Shown here one piece after another: positions 32,587 through 42,280 of a stretch of 64,000 nt of DNA. The position numbers and the translations under genes are program-made. Position 1 is the stretch's first letter. Each line of letters starts with the position of its first letter. The notes beneath the pieces are model-generated. The model ran no database searches and had not been told where the DNA came from. It worked only from the letters and a program-made list of their open reading frames with translations. This stretch comes from Ruegeria halocynthiae (lineage in GTDB: Bacteria; Pseudomonadota; Alphaproteobacteria; Rhodobacterales; Rhodobacteraceae): contig NZ_FNNP01000012.1 of assembly GCF_900106805.1 (NCBI RefSeq), forward strand, positions 39,109 through 103,108. Reading direction: 5' to 3'.

Positions 32587-33863
32587 TGTTTGACCTGATT
32601 GTAAAAGGTGGCTTTCTGCCGAACGGCAGCGTCGCTGATATCGGCATCTCAGGCAGTAAGATCACCGCCATAGATCGGCTCGGCACTGCCAAAGCAGGGC
32701 AGATCATTGATGCAACCGGCGATTTGGTCAGCCCGCCCTTTGTTGATCCGCATTTTCATATGGATGCGACGCTGTCCTATGGCCTGCCTCGCATCAACGC
32801 CTCAGGAACCCTGCTAGAGGGCATTGGGCTTTGGGGTGAACTCAAACAGGTCATGACCCAGGACGAGGTGATTGATCGCGCCCTGCACTACTGTGACTGG
32901 GCGGCCAGCATGGGATTGCTTGCGATCCGCAGCCATGTCGACACATGCGACGACCGGCTGTTAGGGGTCGAGGCGCTGCTCGAGGTTCGAAATAAGGTCA
33001 AAAACTATATCGATCTGCAACTGGTCGCATTCCCCCAAGATGGGTTCTACCGCAATCCCACGGCGCGCGAGAATACCATCCGCGCGCTGGATATGGGCGT
33101 GGATGTTGTCGGCGGCATCCCGCATTTCGAACGCACGATGCAGGATGGTGCTGCGTCAGTGACTGAACTATGCGAAATTGCCGCCGCACGCGGCCTGCAA
33201 GTGGATATGCATTGTGACGAGACGGATGATCCATTATCGCGCCACATTGAAACGCTTGCATTTGAAACCCAGCGGCTTGGACTGCACGGGCGTGTGGCGG
33301 GCTCGCATTTGACCTCAATGCACTCTATGGACAACTACTATGTCTCGAAACTGCTTCCACTGATCGCAGAGGCTCAGATCAACGCGATCCCGAACCCTTT
33401 GATCAACGTCGTTCTGCAGGGGCGGCACGATACATACCCCAAACGCCGCGGTCTGACCCGGGTGAAAGAGATGCTAAACGCTGGGATCAACGTTGGTTGG
33501 GGACAGGATTGCGTGCTCGATCCGTGGTACCCACTAGGAACAGCAGACATGCTGGACGTGGCCTTTATGGGGCTACATGTGGCGCAGATGACCAGCCCAG
33601 AAGAAATGCGGATCTGTTTTGACATGGTAACCGTGAACAATGCAAAGACGATGGGTTTGCAGGACTATGGGCTTCACGTCGGGGCCAAAGCCTCCCTGGT
33701 CGTGCTTGATGCTGGCACCCCAACCGAGGCCCTGCGGCTACGCGCAGCGCGTTTGCACGTTGTGGCAAATGGCAGACTCATCAGTCAGTCTCCCCGCCCA
33801 GATGCAAGGCTCAATATCCAGGACCGCCCTTCTACGTCACACAGACGACATTTGGGAGTGTAG
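32586..33863 (+). CDS. CodA-like cytosine deaminase / amidohydrolase
   Basis: This cytoplasmic amidohydrolase of 425 residues closely follows the cytosine deaminase layout: metal motif DPHFHMDATL, SGTLLEGIGLWGELK, RSHVDTCDD, DLQLVAFPQDG, the glutamate of MHCDETDD, GSHLTSMHSM and the aspartate of GWGQDCVLDPWYPLGTADML. It should deaminate cytosine or a related N-heterocycle delivered by the importer. Related enzymes act on creatinine, isoguanine or methylcytosine, so exact substrate is uncertain. ATG 32586 was preferred over the GTG three bases earlier. Confidence 0.85.
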   Translation: MFDLIVKGGFLPNGSVADIGISGSKITAIDRLGTAKAGQIIDATGDLVSPPFVDPHFHMDATLSYGLPRINASGTLLEGIGLWGELKQVMTQDEVIDRALHYCDWAASMGLLAIRSHVDTCDDRLLGVEALLEVRNKVKNYIDLQLVAFPQDGFYRNPTARENTIRALDMGVDVVGGIPHFERTMQDGAASVTELCEIAAARGLQVDMHCDETDDPLSRHIETLAFETQRLGLHGRVAGSHLTSMHSMDNYYVSKLLPLIAEAQINAIPNPLINVVLQGRHDTYPKRRGLTRVKEMLNAGINVGWGQDCVLDPWYPLGTADMLDVAFMGLHVAQMTSPEEMRICFDMVTVNNAKTMGLQDYGLHVGAKASLVVLDAGTPTEALRLRAARLHVVANGRLISQSPRPDARLNIQDRPSTSHRRHLGV

Positions 33864-34156
33864 CAGAAGACCTAGGGTCAGGATTCACAACTAGAACAAG
33901 CCGGTAGCAGTTCTGCGCGTTTTATCTTTTTGTTGTTGATCTTGAGCCTGGTGGTTGAAACGCAATACACCTGAAAACGTCCTTGGCCAAATCCGGTCCG
34001 ACTGTCTTTACCGTCATTGAGTGGCTCCATTCCTCGCAGTCGAAAACATCTGCACTTTCGCGCCATTTCCCGGCCCCCCCGAATTGGTTCTGGCTGGCCA
34101 AGAAAAACAGTTATTTGGCCCTGTACGCACGAAGGGGGTCTAAAACGGCAAGATTT
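33864..34156. other. Intergenic stretch after the deaminase gene
   Basis: I see no gene, clear terminator or repeat in these 293 bases. The right end borders a broken recombinase gene, so it may itself be residue of a lost mobile segment. Confidence 0.35.
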
Positions 34157-34586
34157 TCAGGAGAGTGGTGTTGAGCGCTTGATGCGGTCGATTGTGGCGA
34201 CGCCGACGTTGAAATGTCGAGCTATGGCGCGGATGGATTGGCCTTCTTGCAGCATGGTTCTGACCTGATCTTGCTGATGTGAGGTAAGCTTGAGTTTTCG
34301 TCCGAGTTTCACACCGCGTTTTTTGGCGGATGTCCGGCCTTCGTCGGTTCACTCATTGATGAGCTTTCTTTCCAGTTCGGAAAGTCCTGCAAAAACAGTA
34401 AGTAGGAACTTCCCCATGGAGCTTGTAGTATCGGCCCAGGGTTCACGTATCGACCGGAAGGACACTTCGGCAGCCTCTATCTTTTGCCTGAACGGGATAT
34501 TCGAAACTCTACAGCAAATGGCAGACAGGTGGGACTTGATACTAGAAATCGAAGCTGAAACAAAACCGCCTTCGATTCCCCTTTGA
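34157..34586 (-). pseudogene. Serine recombinase (resolvase/invertase) remnant
   Basis: Read on the - strand, this is the C-terminal two-thirds of a resolvase: VSFRSIREPWADTTS, then GKFLLTVFAGLSELERKLINE, a stop, then TDEGRTSAKKRGVKLGRKL and the helix-turn-helix QSIRAIARHFNVGVATIDRI. The stop is TGA (34351-34353) where relatives have Arg (CGA), so it is a single-base nonsense change. The catalytic N-terminal serine segment is absent and the part before VSFRS is poorly conserved. The gene is therefore dead, a relic of a transposon or integron-like element. Confidence 0.85.
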
Positions 34587-34667
34587 CATGATCAGGTCCT
34601 AAAGAGGCCAGCCTGAGCCGTTCTGAATTCGTACACCTTCCTCAAATCAAATTAGGAAGATGTGCAC

Positions 34668-35129
34668 ATGAGAATGACGGTTGTGGACTGGGGGCTGCTT
34701 GGGTTTCTGTCAATATTGTGGGCTGGTACGTTCTTTTTCACTTCAATAGCTGTGGGTGAACTTCCGCCTCTGACCGTTGTTTTTCTGCGGGTGAGCATCG
34801 CAGCTCTTGCCTTGCTCATCTACTTGGGGATTAGAGGCATTACATTGCCTAAAAACAGGCAGGTTTGGAAGGCATTCCTGACGATGGGGATTCTAAACAA
34901 TGTCATCCCGTTCAGCCTATTCTTCTGGGCACAAACGACCATACCGGGTGGTCTGGCATCTATCGCAAATGCCGCTACTCCCGTTTTTTCAATAGCCGTT
35001 GCACATTACATGCTCGCCGATGAAAAATTCACTGCGAACAAGTTCTTTGGTGTTGTTCTAGCCTTGATTGGTGTTGGGTTTTTGTTTGGAGAAGAGGTTT
35101 CATCCGGGGCAAGTGTTGCCATAAGCTAA
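34668..35129 (+). pseudogene. Truncated EamA/DMT-family transporter (N-terminal half only)
   Basis: The 153-residue frame matches only the first EamA repeat of a drug/metabolite exporter: DWGLLGFLSILWAGTFFFTSIAVGELPPL, FLRVSIAALALL, NNVIPFSLFFWAQTTIPGGLASIANAATPVF, about five membrane helices. Family members need two repeats (about 290-300 residues). The frame ends shortly after the first repeat at GASVAIS, and no second repeat is found downstream to 35.7 kb, where intergenic repeat sequence takes over. It is most likely a deletion-truncated gene. A ribosome site AGGAAG precedes ATG 34668. Confidence 0.7.
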
Positions 35130-35723
35130 CGACTGCATCAATCTTATCGACTGGGGCCGACCTGTGATAGCGAATGACTGCCGAAGTAGTTCTCAGATTC
35201 GAAAAACGAGCCATTCGCTGCATATCGACCAACGGTCTAAACGGGCTCTCCACTGACTTAGGGGACAGCGCAGCATCAAGCCAAACCACTGCCCGCCTCG
35301 TCATCATGCACGGCCCATAGCCGACCTACAGAATCAACTTGAGATTCTGCGGCGCAGCCCACGAAACCAGCCCTTCGCTGCGATTGCGAATTCACAGTCT
35401 GAAGCAAAAGCAACCGTCTGCTACACCGTGGTGAAGGAAGGGTGCATGAATGAGAGCATATCCGACAAGGCAGACCTTTTTCGGCTTGGTGTTTTGCTTT
35501 GTTTAGCCTCGAATGACCGAGAAATCTCTACGTTGAATTGACCAATCAAAGGGAAGCTCAGGTTCACCACTTGCGGTACCTTAGCAAACCCCTGATGTTT
35601 GGGTATGGTGCTAAATACCACCAACCGTGAATAGCGCGACAGATGTTCTCGCAACCCATGTCATACGGATGTCGCGGAAAGCCTGCAAAAGGCACGTTAA
35701 CCAACCAACTTGAGAGGTGCCCA
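35130..35723. other. Intergenic region with repeat copy D at 35309-35410
   Basis: No gene is seen in these 594 bases. Positions 35309-35410 carry a copy of the dispersed repeat (CACGGCCCATAGCCGAC ... TTCTGCGGCGCAGCCC ... GCGAATTCACAGTCTG). GAGCCATTCGCTGCATATCG near 35208 is a second fragment. The remainder is uninformative. Confidence 0.5.
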
Positions 35724-37703
35724 ATGTCTTTCTCTAACCGTACATTGTTTTCGCGTCGCCAGTTTCTCTCCACAACAGCTGCGAGTACCGCTGCAATTAC
35801 GCTTCACCCCTTCTCGGCTGATGCGGCCAACAATCAGGCGCATCTTCGTATCATGGAAACAACCGACATCCATGTTCATGTGTTCCCCTATGATTACTAT
35901 GCCGACAAACCCCGGGATACGGTGGGCCTGTCCCGCACCGCCTCTATCATCAATGAAATCCGTGCTGAGGCAGTAAACTCGCTGTTGGTTGACAATGGAG
36001 ACTTTCTACAGGGCAACCCGATGGGCGACTACATCGCCTATGAACGCGGTATGAAGGAGGGAGATAGCCACCCAATCATCACCGCGTTCAACACGGTTGG
36101 TTATGATGCAGCCACACTGGGAAATCATGAGTTTAACTATGGGTTAAACTTCCTTGAGACCTCTTTGGCCGGTGCAGATTTCCCAGTGGTTCTTGCCAAC
36201 GTAGCAAAAGAGAAAGGCGCGAGCCCGCGCGAAGACAAGACGCTCGTCCAGCCTTACACAATTCTCGATCGCGAAATCGAAATGGGTGACGGCACAAAGC
36301 ACCCAATAAAAATCGGTATTATCGGCTTTACCCCTCCGCAGATCATGAACTGGGATCGCAAACATCTCGAAGGCAATGTCGAAGCGCGGGATATCGTTGA
36401 GACGGCCAAGGCCTATGTGCCTGAGATGCAGGAACAAGGTTGTGATCTGATCATCGCTTTGTCGCATTCCGGTATTGGGGGAGCCGATCACGCGGATGGT
36501 ATGGAAAACGCGTCGGTTGTGCTTGCTGGTGTCGACGGGATCGACGCGCTGGTCACGGGTCACAACCACTTGGTCTTTCCCTCGCCAACATTTGCAGACC
36601 GTCCCGGCATCGATGTTGATAGAGGCACGTTGATGGGCAAACCCGCCGTTATGGGCGGCTTCTGGGGGTCGCATCTTGGTCTGCTTGATCTGCTGTTGGA
36701 ACGGGATGGAAACGAATGGCGGGTGGTGACCACCACATCCGAGGCGCGACCCATTTCCCGAAGGAACGAGGACCGATCAATCACCGCGCTGGTCGGAGAT
36801 GATCAGCGAGTCCTCGACTCGGTTGCGACAGATCACGACGAAACGCTAGTCTATGTTCGCCGCGCTGTTGGCAAGACCTCAGCACCTCTGCACAGCTATT
36901 TCGCACTGGTTGCAGACGACCCATCAGTCCAAATCGTATCAATCGCGCAGAAGTGGTATGTCGAAGAAATGCTGAAAGGCACTGAACATGAAGGCTTGCC
37001 GATCTTGTCAGCGGCAGCACCTTTCAAGGCTGGTGGCCGCGGTGGTCCGGAATACTACACGGATGTTCCCGTTGGTGACGTTGCCATCAAAAACGTAGCC
37101 GATCTGTATCTCTATCCGAACACAGTGAGAGCAGTCCGCGTGAATGGTGCGCATGTCAGGGGCTGGCTGGAACGCTCGGCCGGAATGTTCAATCAGGTTA
37201 AAGCGGGTTCGAAAGATGCGGTGCTGCTGAACCCGGAATTCCCTTCCTACAACTTTGACGTGATGGATGGTGTGACCTATCAGATTGACCTGTCCCAACC
37301 TTCGCGATTTGGGCCCAAAGGCGAAGAGATCAACTCTGATGCCGCGCGGATTGTGGATCTTTCCTATAATGGGGCACCGGTTACTGATGAAATGGAGTTC
37401 ATCATCGCCACCAACAACTATCGAGCATCAGGCGGTGGATCATTCCCCGGAGCGTTGGGTGACACAATCGTATTCGAAGCCCCGGATACCAACCGCGACG
37501 TCATCGTGCGCTATATTGTCGAGCAGGGCACGATTGATCCAAAGGCAGATGCCAACTGGTCTTTTGCGCCGCTTGGGGACACGACAGTGTTGTTCGAGAC
37601 CGGCCCAAAAGCGCGGGACTATATGGGCGACGTCAAAGGTGTCACAATCGAGGACGCCGGAGAAGGCGCCGACGGCTTCGCAGCCTTCCGGATCAAGCTC
37701 TGA
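35724..37703 (+). CDS. cpdB: Periplasmic 2',3'-cyclic-nucleotide phosphodiesterase / 3'-nucleotidase (CpdB-like)
   Basis: This exported bifunctional nucleotidase of 659 residues should hydrolyse 2',3'-cyclic nucleotides and 3'-nucleotides to nucleosides. The N-terminus carries a twin-arginine motif ([12 protein letters not shown]) and signal sequence. The calcineurin-like domain has [14 protein letters not shown], the NGDFLQG metal site, [17 protein letters not shown] and GHNHLVFP. The C-terminal nucleotidase domain has the substrate stack region [16 protein letters not shown] and [14 protein letters not shown] 35724 follows GAGAGG. It could feed the nucleoside importer 2 kb upstream. A strong terminator follows. 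Confidence 0.9.
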   Translation: MSFSNRTLFSRRQFLSTTAASTAAITLHPFSADAANNQAHLRIMETTDIHVHVFPYDYYADKPRDTVGLSRTASIINEIRAEAVNSLLVDNGDFLQGNPMGDYIAYERGMKEGDSHPIITAFNTVGYDAATLGNHEFNYGLNFLETSLAGADFPVVLANVAKEKGASPREDKTLVQPYTILDREIEMGDGTKHPIKIGIIGFTPPQIMNWDRKHLEGNVEARDIVETAKAYVPEMQEQGCDLIIALSHSGIGGADHADGMENASVVLAGVDGIDALVTGHNHLVFPSPTFADRPGIDVDRGTLMGKPAVMGGFWGSHLGLLDLLLERDGNEWRVVTTTSEARPISRRNEDRSITALVGDDQRVLDSVATDHDETLVYVRRAVGKTSAPLHSYFALVADDPSVQIVSIAQKWYVEEMLKGTEHEGLPILSAAAPFKAGGRGGPEYYTDVPVGDVAIKNVADLYLYPNTVRAVRVNGAHVRGWLERSAGMFNQVKAGSKDAVLLNPEFPSYNFDVMDGVTYQIDLSQPSRFGPKGEEINSDAARIVDLSYNGAPVTDEMEFIIATNNYRASGGGSFPGALGDTIVFEAPDTNRDVIVRYIVEQGTIDPKADANWSFAPLGDTTVLFETGPKARDYMGDVKGVTIEDAGEGADGFAAFRIKL

Positions 37704-37725
37704 TTCAATTGGAGCAAGAATACAA

Positions 37726-37760
37726 CCCGCCACCAAATAAAACTGGTGGTGGGCTTATAT
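37726..37760 (+). terminator. Probable rho-independent terminator of cpdB
   Basis: CCCGCCACCA (37726-37735) pairs with TGGTGGTGGG (37744-37753), ten pairs with one wobble, loop AATAAAAC, followed by CTTATATT. It lies 23 bases after the cpdB stop. Confidence 0.7.
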
Positions 37761-38034
37761 TGGTGACTACCGGCCCCTTTGCAGACATTGATGGCTCTGT
37801 CCCTAGCTGTGGCTCAACTTCTTCAAACCAGACGTTCATCGTTGGTGCAGCATTTTCGTTGTTCGGGACCGAACGTTACAGACAACACGTAAGCGGTGGC
37901 TGTCCATTTCTTCACCGGTGGTGTCTCTCAGGCGCTGAGTTACAATCCATGGCGGTTTCTCTGAATTGGCCTTACAAGGATGCTATGGGAACGCAGTCAA
38001 GCCTCTTGGCAACTGCGAAACAGGAGTTGCACCC
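37761..38034. other. Short intergenic stretch with repeat fragment
   Basis: CCGGCCCCTTTGCAGACATTGATGG-like sequence (37770-37794) is a fragment of the dispersed repeat start module. No gene is supported in the rest. Confidence 0.35.
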
Positions 38035-38688
38035 TTGGTAGAGCCAGAAACATTTGCGTTCCTTGCGGATCTCAGAATGAACAACCGCAAAGCCTGGATG
38101 GACGAGCACCGAGAAGAACGCGACGACGCCTTGCGCAATTTTGCTGGTATCGCAATGACACTGCACGACTACGCTGATCGCTTTGATCCTTTCGTGGCTG
38201 AGGCGGGGATCAAACCGAAGCGAAGCTACACCAAGTTCTTTCAGGAGCCACGAGAGCGCATCGGGCGTGCTCTATACCGCTCGGAAGTGGATGTTTTTGC
38301 CAATGCAGGTGATCCCGAAGAAAGCTTCGGATACTATCTCCACATCGAGCCAGGAAATTGTTACGCAGGTGCTGCACTTTTCAAACCCTCCAAGGCCACG
38401 CTCGCCCGAATGCGAACGCATTTGATCGATGATCCGAGCGGCCTGACAGCCATCTTGAACGACCCTGAGTTTAAGAAGACGTTCCCAGACGGCATTGTTA
38501 CGCGAAAGGCGTTGGGTACTGTGCCGGAAGGCTTTTCAAGTAGCGACCCCGCCGCGCCCTATCTGAAAATGGCCGACCTGGGATGCCGCAAAGATTTGCC
38601 GGACGCCCTGCTGCTTGACGACGAGGTAATCGATCTGCTGATCGAGATCTTCCGCGCCGCCCGCCCGCTAGTGCACTACTTCGACTGA
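38035..38688 (+). CDS. DUF2461 (TIGR02453-type) family protein
   Basis: This cytoplasmic protein of 217 residues matches the DUF2461 family: FLADLRMNNRKAWMDEHREERDDA near the start, IGRALYRSEVDVFANAGDP in the middle, and SFGYYLHIEPGNCYAGAALFKPSKATLARMR. The family is widespread and uncharacterised. TTG 38035 was chosen because CAGGAG lies 8 bases upstream and the homologous region starts at VEPETFAFL; the upstream ATG (37966) would add 23 unrelated residues. It stands alone. Confidence 0.75.
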   Translation: MVEPETFAFLADLRMNNRKAWMDEHREERDDALRNFAGIAMTLHDYADRFDPFVAEAGIKPKRSYTKFFQEPRERIGRALYRSEVDVFANAGDPEESFGYYLHIEPGNCYAGAALFKPSKATLARMRTHLIDDPSGLTAILNDPEFKKTFPDGIVTRKALGTVPEGFSSSDPAAPYLKMADLGCRKDLPDALLLDDEVIDLLIEIFRAARPLVHYFD

Positions 38689-38828
38689 CTCTGCGCAGAA
38701 AGGATTGTGCGAGTGGGGTGTTTTCGTGGGATGGCGCTTCAACCGTGAACACAGTCTACGTTCTCGGCAATGCAAAACGCGTGCTGCAGGACGCTAATTT
38801 GTAGCGCTCTCAGTCCAAATACGTAAAA

Positions 38829-38854
38829 CCCCCGCTGCCATCGGACAACGGGGG
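38829..38854 (-). terminator. Rho-independent terminator of rpsU
   Basis: On the - strand, CCCCCG ... CGGGGG (38854-38849 and 38834-38829) forms a GC-rich stem followed by TTTTACG. It lies 30 bases beyond the rpsU stop codon. Confidence 0.75.
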
Positions 38855-38883
38855 ATGTTTTTCAGCGTCGAGGAATGATTACA

Positions 38884-39084
38884 TCATCCTTCGCGTTCCA
38901 ATTTCTTACGTGCCAGCTTTCTGGCGCGGCGGATCGCTTCGGCTTTCTGGCGCGCGTTTTTCTCGGACGGCTTCTCGAAATGTTGCTTGAGCTTCATTTC
39001 ACGGAAAACGCCTTCCTTCTGGAGCTTTTTCTTAAGAACCCGAAGGGCCTGATCAACATTGTTGTCGCGAACACTAACCTGCAT
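38884..39084 (-). CDS. rpsU: Small ribosomal subunit protein bS21
   Basis: This 66-residue, highly basic ribosomal protein begins [25 protein letters not shown] and contains [15 protein letters not shown] at the end, a standard alphaproteobacterial bS21. It assembles near the anti-Shine-Dalgarno end of 16S rRNA and affects initiation. A GGTGG site precedes the start and a terminator follows. It is monocistronic here. It is intact, which matters because the surrounding 34-46 kb zone is rich in broken genes. Confidence 0.95.
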   Translation of the reverse strand: MQVSVRDNNVDQALRVLKKKLQKEGVFREMKLKQHFEKPSEKNARQKAEAIRRARKLARKKLEREG

Positions 39085-39249
39085 GTGGTTTACACCACCT
39101 TTCTAGTCTGAAGTTTGCAATGAATTGCAGGAACAGGCTGAATAGCGATCTTGTCCCAGGTTGTACAGCATACCGATTGCAGTTGGGGCTAGAAGTAATC
39201 ATCATGCTCACGGCATCTGCAAATTAGATTAGATGATATTGAATTCGCA

Positions 39250-39322
39250 CACGGCCCTTTCCGGACCTTGACCCGATCTTCTGGCGCTGCACAGCGGCTT
39301 TCCGAAAACGGACATTGGTCGA
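39250..39322. repeat. Dispersed intergenic repeat, copy F
   Basis: This copy runs CACACGGCCCTTTCCGGACC ... GCGCTGCACAGCGGCTTTCCG ... GGACATTGG in the 298-base gap (39085-39382) between rpsU and the cupin pseudogene. It is shorter than copies G and J and lacks the ACTCACAGT module. Nothing else is evident in the gap. Confidence 0.5.
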
Positions 39323-39382
39323 CGGCGCAGGATCAGGTAGTTTGACACTCTGATCGAAGCGACAGTGATGGGAGGGAATCCA

Positions 39383-39790
39383 ATGGACATCAAGAAAAAC
39401 GGCTCTAGGTCATCGACCGTAGGGTCGCCGGACTATTTCCCTGGAGCAGTCCGAATGGACCCTGCTATCGAAGCGCCCGAACCGGCCCGTATCCGGTCAG
39501 TTGTCGTAACCTTCGAACCGGGGGCACGAACCGCATGGCACACACACCCTCTTGGCCAATCACTCATCGTTCTCTCAGGGAGAGGGCTGGCACAGTCATG
39601 GGACGGACCGGTTTAGGAAATCCAACCTGGCGACACCGTCTGGTTTGAACCTGGCGAAAAACACTGGCATGGTGCTTCGCCAAATGTCGCAATGACGCAT
39701 CTGGCGATTCAGGAAGCCCTCAACGGTTCACCTGTGGCTTGGCTGGAGCACGTTTCAGATGAACAGTACGATACACCGCCGGAATTCTGA
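39383..39790 (+). pseudogene. Cupin gene interrupted by an in-frame amber stop
   Basis: A single-domain cupin (QdoI/HigB-neighbour type) reads through in one frame for 136 codons. Only one stop interrupts it: TAG at 39614-39616. Before it: VVVTFEPGARTAWHTHPLGQ with cupin motif 1 (HTHPLGQ) and GRGLAQSWDGPV. After it, in the same frame: [22 protein letters not shown] (motif 2) up to DTPPEF. Relatives have Glu or Gln at the stop position, so one base change (GAG or CAG to TAG) explains it. A GGGAGG site precedes ATG 39383. It is likely recently inactivated. Confidence 0.85.
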
Positions 39791-39837
39791 TCAAGACGCG
39801 CACCGAGAAGTCGCCCAAGAAAAGGTCTTTTACTGAT

Positions 39838-39955
39838 GGATCGGTCCACAAGGGACATTCAGTGCCCGTCTTGGATGCTGCGATCGCAACCCGGATTTCA
39901 GTCATTCGCTGCGCTGCTAAAATCTGAGTCTATTCGAACTCACAGTCTGCGGACT
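39838..39955. repeat. Dispersed intergenic repeat, copy G (near full length)
   Basis: This 118-base copy aligns end to end with the copy at 60259-60375: GGTCCACAAGGGACATTC, GATGCTGCGATCGCAACCCGG, TCATTCGCTGCGCTGC and TTCGAACTCACAGTCTGCGG in the same order and spacing. It separates the cupin pseudogene from the transaldolase remnant. Confidence 0.7.
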
Positions 39956-40029
39956 TACCGGTCGTTCACCTGGCGGCTACGAATGGCTGCCCCAATTCTG
40001 TTGCGGGCTTTCACGTCCGATTGCCATGG

Positions 40030-40902
40030 CTACCCGCACATCCGCTTCGTCACCATCGAAATCAAGGTCGAGTGATCCTTATCGAAATTTCGGATTCCCT
40101 CAGCCAGTTTCTCAGTTGCCATCGCGTCACGGTTCAATTCCCACCGGAAAGAGGCTTCGTCCAATACTTGTGCCTCCACGTCTTGAACGCGATCAGACAA
40201 CAGGGCCGGTTTCAGATCGCCTTCTTCATCTTTCAGCGCGTCAAGCAGTTTCGGCGCAATGGTGAGCCGGTCGCACCCTGCCAGCGCCTTAACCTGATCA
40301 ATCGTGCGGAACGAAGCGCCCATCACGATGGTCTCAATCCCGTTCGACTTGTAGTAGTCGTAAATAGTCTTCACGGAAGCCACGCCGGGATCATCATCAG
40401 GCGCATAGCTGTCGCGCCCCTCTGACTTCTTGTACCAATCCGTTATGCGGCCGACGAATGGGGAAATCAGAAAAACACCGGCGTCCGCACATGCAATTGC
40501 CTGGGACAGCGAGAAAATGAGGGTTAGATTGCAGTCGATCCCGTCACGTTGAAGGATCTCGGCAGCCCGGATGCCTTCCCATGTAGCTGCCAGCTTAATG
40601 AGTATTCGGTCCTTTTCGACACCACGCGCGTCATAGTCCTCGACGATTTCATAAGCCCGACGAACAGAGTCGTCGACGCCGAAAGACAGACAAGCATCGA
40701 CCTCTGTCGAGACGCGGCCTGGCACGAGTTTCGCAAGCTCCGCGCCAATGGCAACTGAAAGAGTAGCCGCAGCTGCTTGCGCATCCCTTCCCTGGCTTCG
40801 GCAGGATTGTAATTCCTGAGCGATAAGGCTTTCGGAAACCGGGTCTTGGAATGCCGCAAGAACCAGAGACGGATTGGTCGTACAATCCTCCGGCCGTAGG
40901 GG
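40030..40902 (-). pseudogene. tal: Transaldolase lacking its N-terminus
   Basis: The reading frame from PEDCTTNPSLVLAAFQ to the stop at 40030 is a class-1 transaldolase: catalytic lysine region RILIKLAATWEG (Schiff-base Lys), FLISPFVGRITDWY, IMGASFR, and the typical C-terminus. The first roughly 30 residues, including the start and the first barrel strand, are missing. Directly upstream, the sequence becomes the end of an IS30-type transposase in another frame. The enzyme would exchange dihydroxyacetone units in the pentose phosphate pathway; this copy should be inactive. I found no separated 5' part beyond the insertion, so a deletion accompanied the event. Confidence 0.85.
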
Positions 40903-41907
40903 CCTCGGCCCATTTCCTCCATCATCTTTTCGCGGAAGACCTCGGCCGATGTTTTCCATCCGACGCATTTGCGAAACGTTGCGTTGAGGCAGTCGCAGAT
41001 CATTTTCAATTCATGATCTGAGACTGCCATGATGTGGCGCTTGCGGGGAAGCCATCGCCGAACCCTGCGGTTGGCATTCTCGACGTTGCCTTTTTGCCAC
41101 GGTGATGAGGGATCGCAGAACCACGTTTGCGTTCCGATCTCGGCCTGAAGGTGCGGCCAACTCACGAACTCTGTGCCGCGGTCAAAGGTGATGGATTTGC
41201 GCGCTAGGTGGGGCAGATCGCGGACAGCCTTCATGATCTTGCCCATGACTGGTTTCGTCCGCTTGTTCGGGTTCTTCAGCAGCGCTGTGAACCGGCTGAC
41301 GCGCTCGACCAGCGATGTGACATTTGACTGGCCAAGCGCGCCCGCTTGAATAGTATCAATCGCCTTCCCAGTGCCCAAACTGGCGGCGGTGCGCGACATC
41401 ATCCGGTCGAAACGGAATGCTGACATCGCAGTCGAACTTGGGAGCCTGACGTTTTCTGGCACGGCGCGGCCGACGACACATTCTGTGCTCAGGCAGATAC
41501 CACCAAAGCTCGTCGGTCATACCTTCCTGAGCATAGATGTAACGATAGATCGTTTCCTGACACACGCGCAGCATGGCGCCTTCATAGATCATCCGATTGC
41601 CGATCTGTTCCGGCGTCCAGCCATTCTTCAACCACTCAACAACGCACTCACGCAATTGAGGATATCGGATCAGCTTGCGTTGTCGGGCACGCCGATCTGC
41701 GGCCTTCCGATGAGCGGATGCGCAGTAATATCCATCGCATTTAGGCAGACAGGGATCCGAAAAATAGTTCCGTTTGAGCTCACGATTTATGGTTGCCTTC
41801 GAACGCTTCAACACGCGTGCCATCTCTCGAACCGGGACTCTTGCGTGCCGCCAGCGTTCAATTCTACGGCGTTCTTCGATGCTGAGTTGCGAATACACTG
41901 TGCCCAT
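40903..41907 (-). pseudogene. IS30-family transposase with frameshift
   Basis: Two - strand frames together make one IS30 transposase. The N-terminal part (41353-41907) has the MGTVYSQLSIEERRRIERWRHARV helix-turn-helix and WTPEQIGNRM, up to QFGHWEGD with the first catalytic Asp. The second part resumes as ALGQSNVTSLVERVSRF and continues through ITFDRGTEFVSWPHLQ and SPWQKGNVENANRRVRRWLPR, which holds the final Glu. About 41340-41355 a net one-base shift separates them. IS30 elements normally use a single frame, so this copy is probably dead. It abuts the truncated transaldolase. Confidence 0.8.
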
Positions 41908-42280
41908 GCGATGATCTCCCATTAGATAACCCATTGATTTCTAATAGGAGTCACACTTGGAAATAGCGCGCTGTCGGATCACCTATATGGTGAGACAGCC
42001 GTTTCAGAAAAATCAGCTACTTAGGGTTTTGAATTTCTGAGACTCTAGAAGTCACGGTTTTCTCGCTGAACTATCAAAAAGCAGCCTTTCGTTAAACGCG
42101 CAGAGAATGGTCGCGACGAGCCCTTACCGGCCTTTTCCAAGCTACTTGATCTCCGCGGGTGCATGCGTCCAGTAAGCGGGAGAAGTTGCCGTTCATTTGT
42201 CTTGACGAAGTCAACCACAATATGGCGTGTTAGTTATCAGCAATGAACCAACTAACCTCAGCCAAGCGGAACGCCATACC
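41908..42280. other. Left flank of the IS30 remnant
   Basis: No gene is seen in these 373 bases. They should include the outer end of the IS30 element, but I could not define inverted repeats. No missing transaldolase 5' coding sequence is recognisable here. Confidence 0.35.

Noticed and set aside
39614..39616. Amber codon in the cupin gene as pyrrolysine or readthrough
   Set aside because: No pyrrolysine machinery is seen, the host group does not use it, and relatives have Glu/Gln there. A nonsense mutation or error is simpler.
40524..40902. IS30 transposase extended into the transaldolase region
   Set aside because: The open frame continues, but beyond about 40903 it is out-of-frame transaldolase sequence with no transposase similarity.
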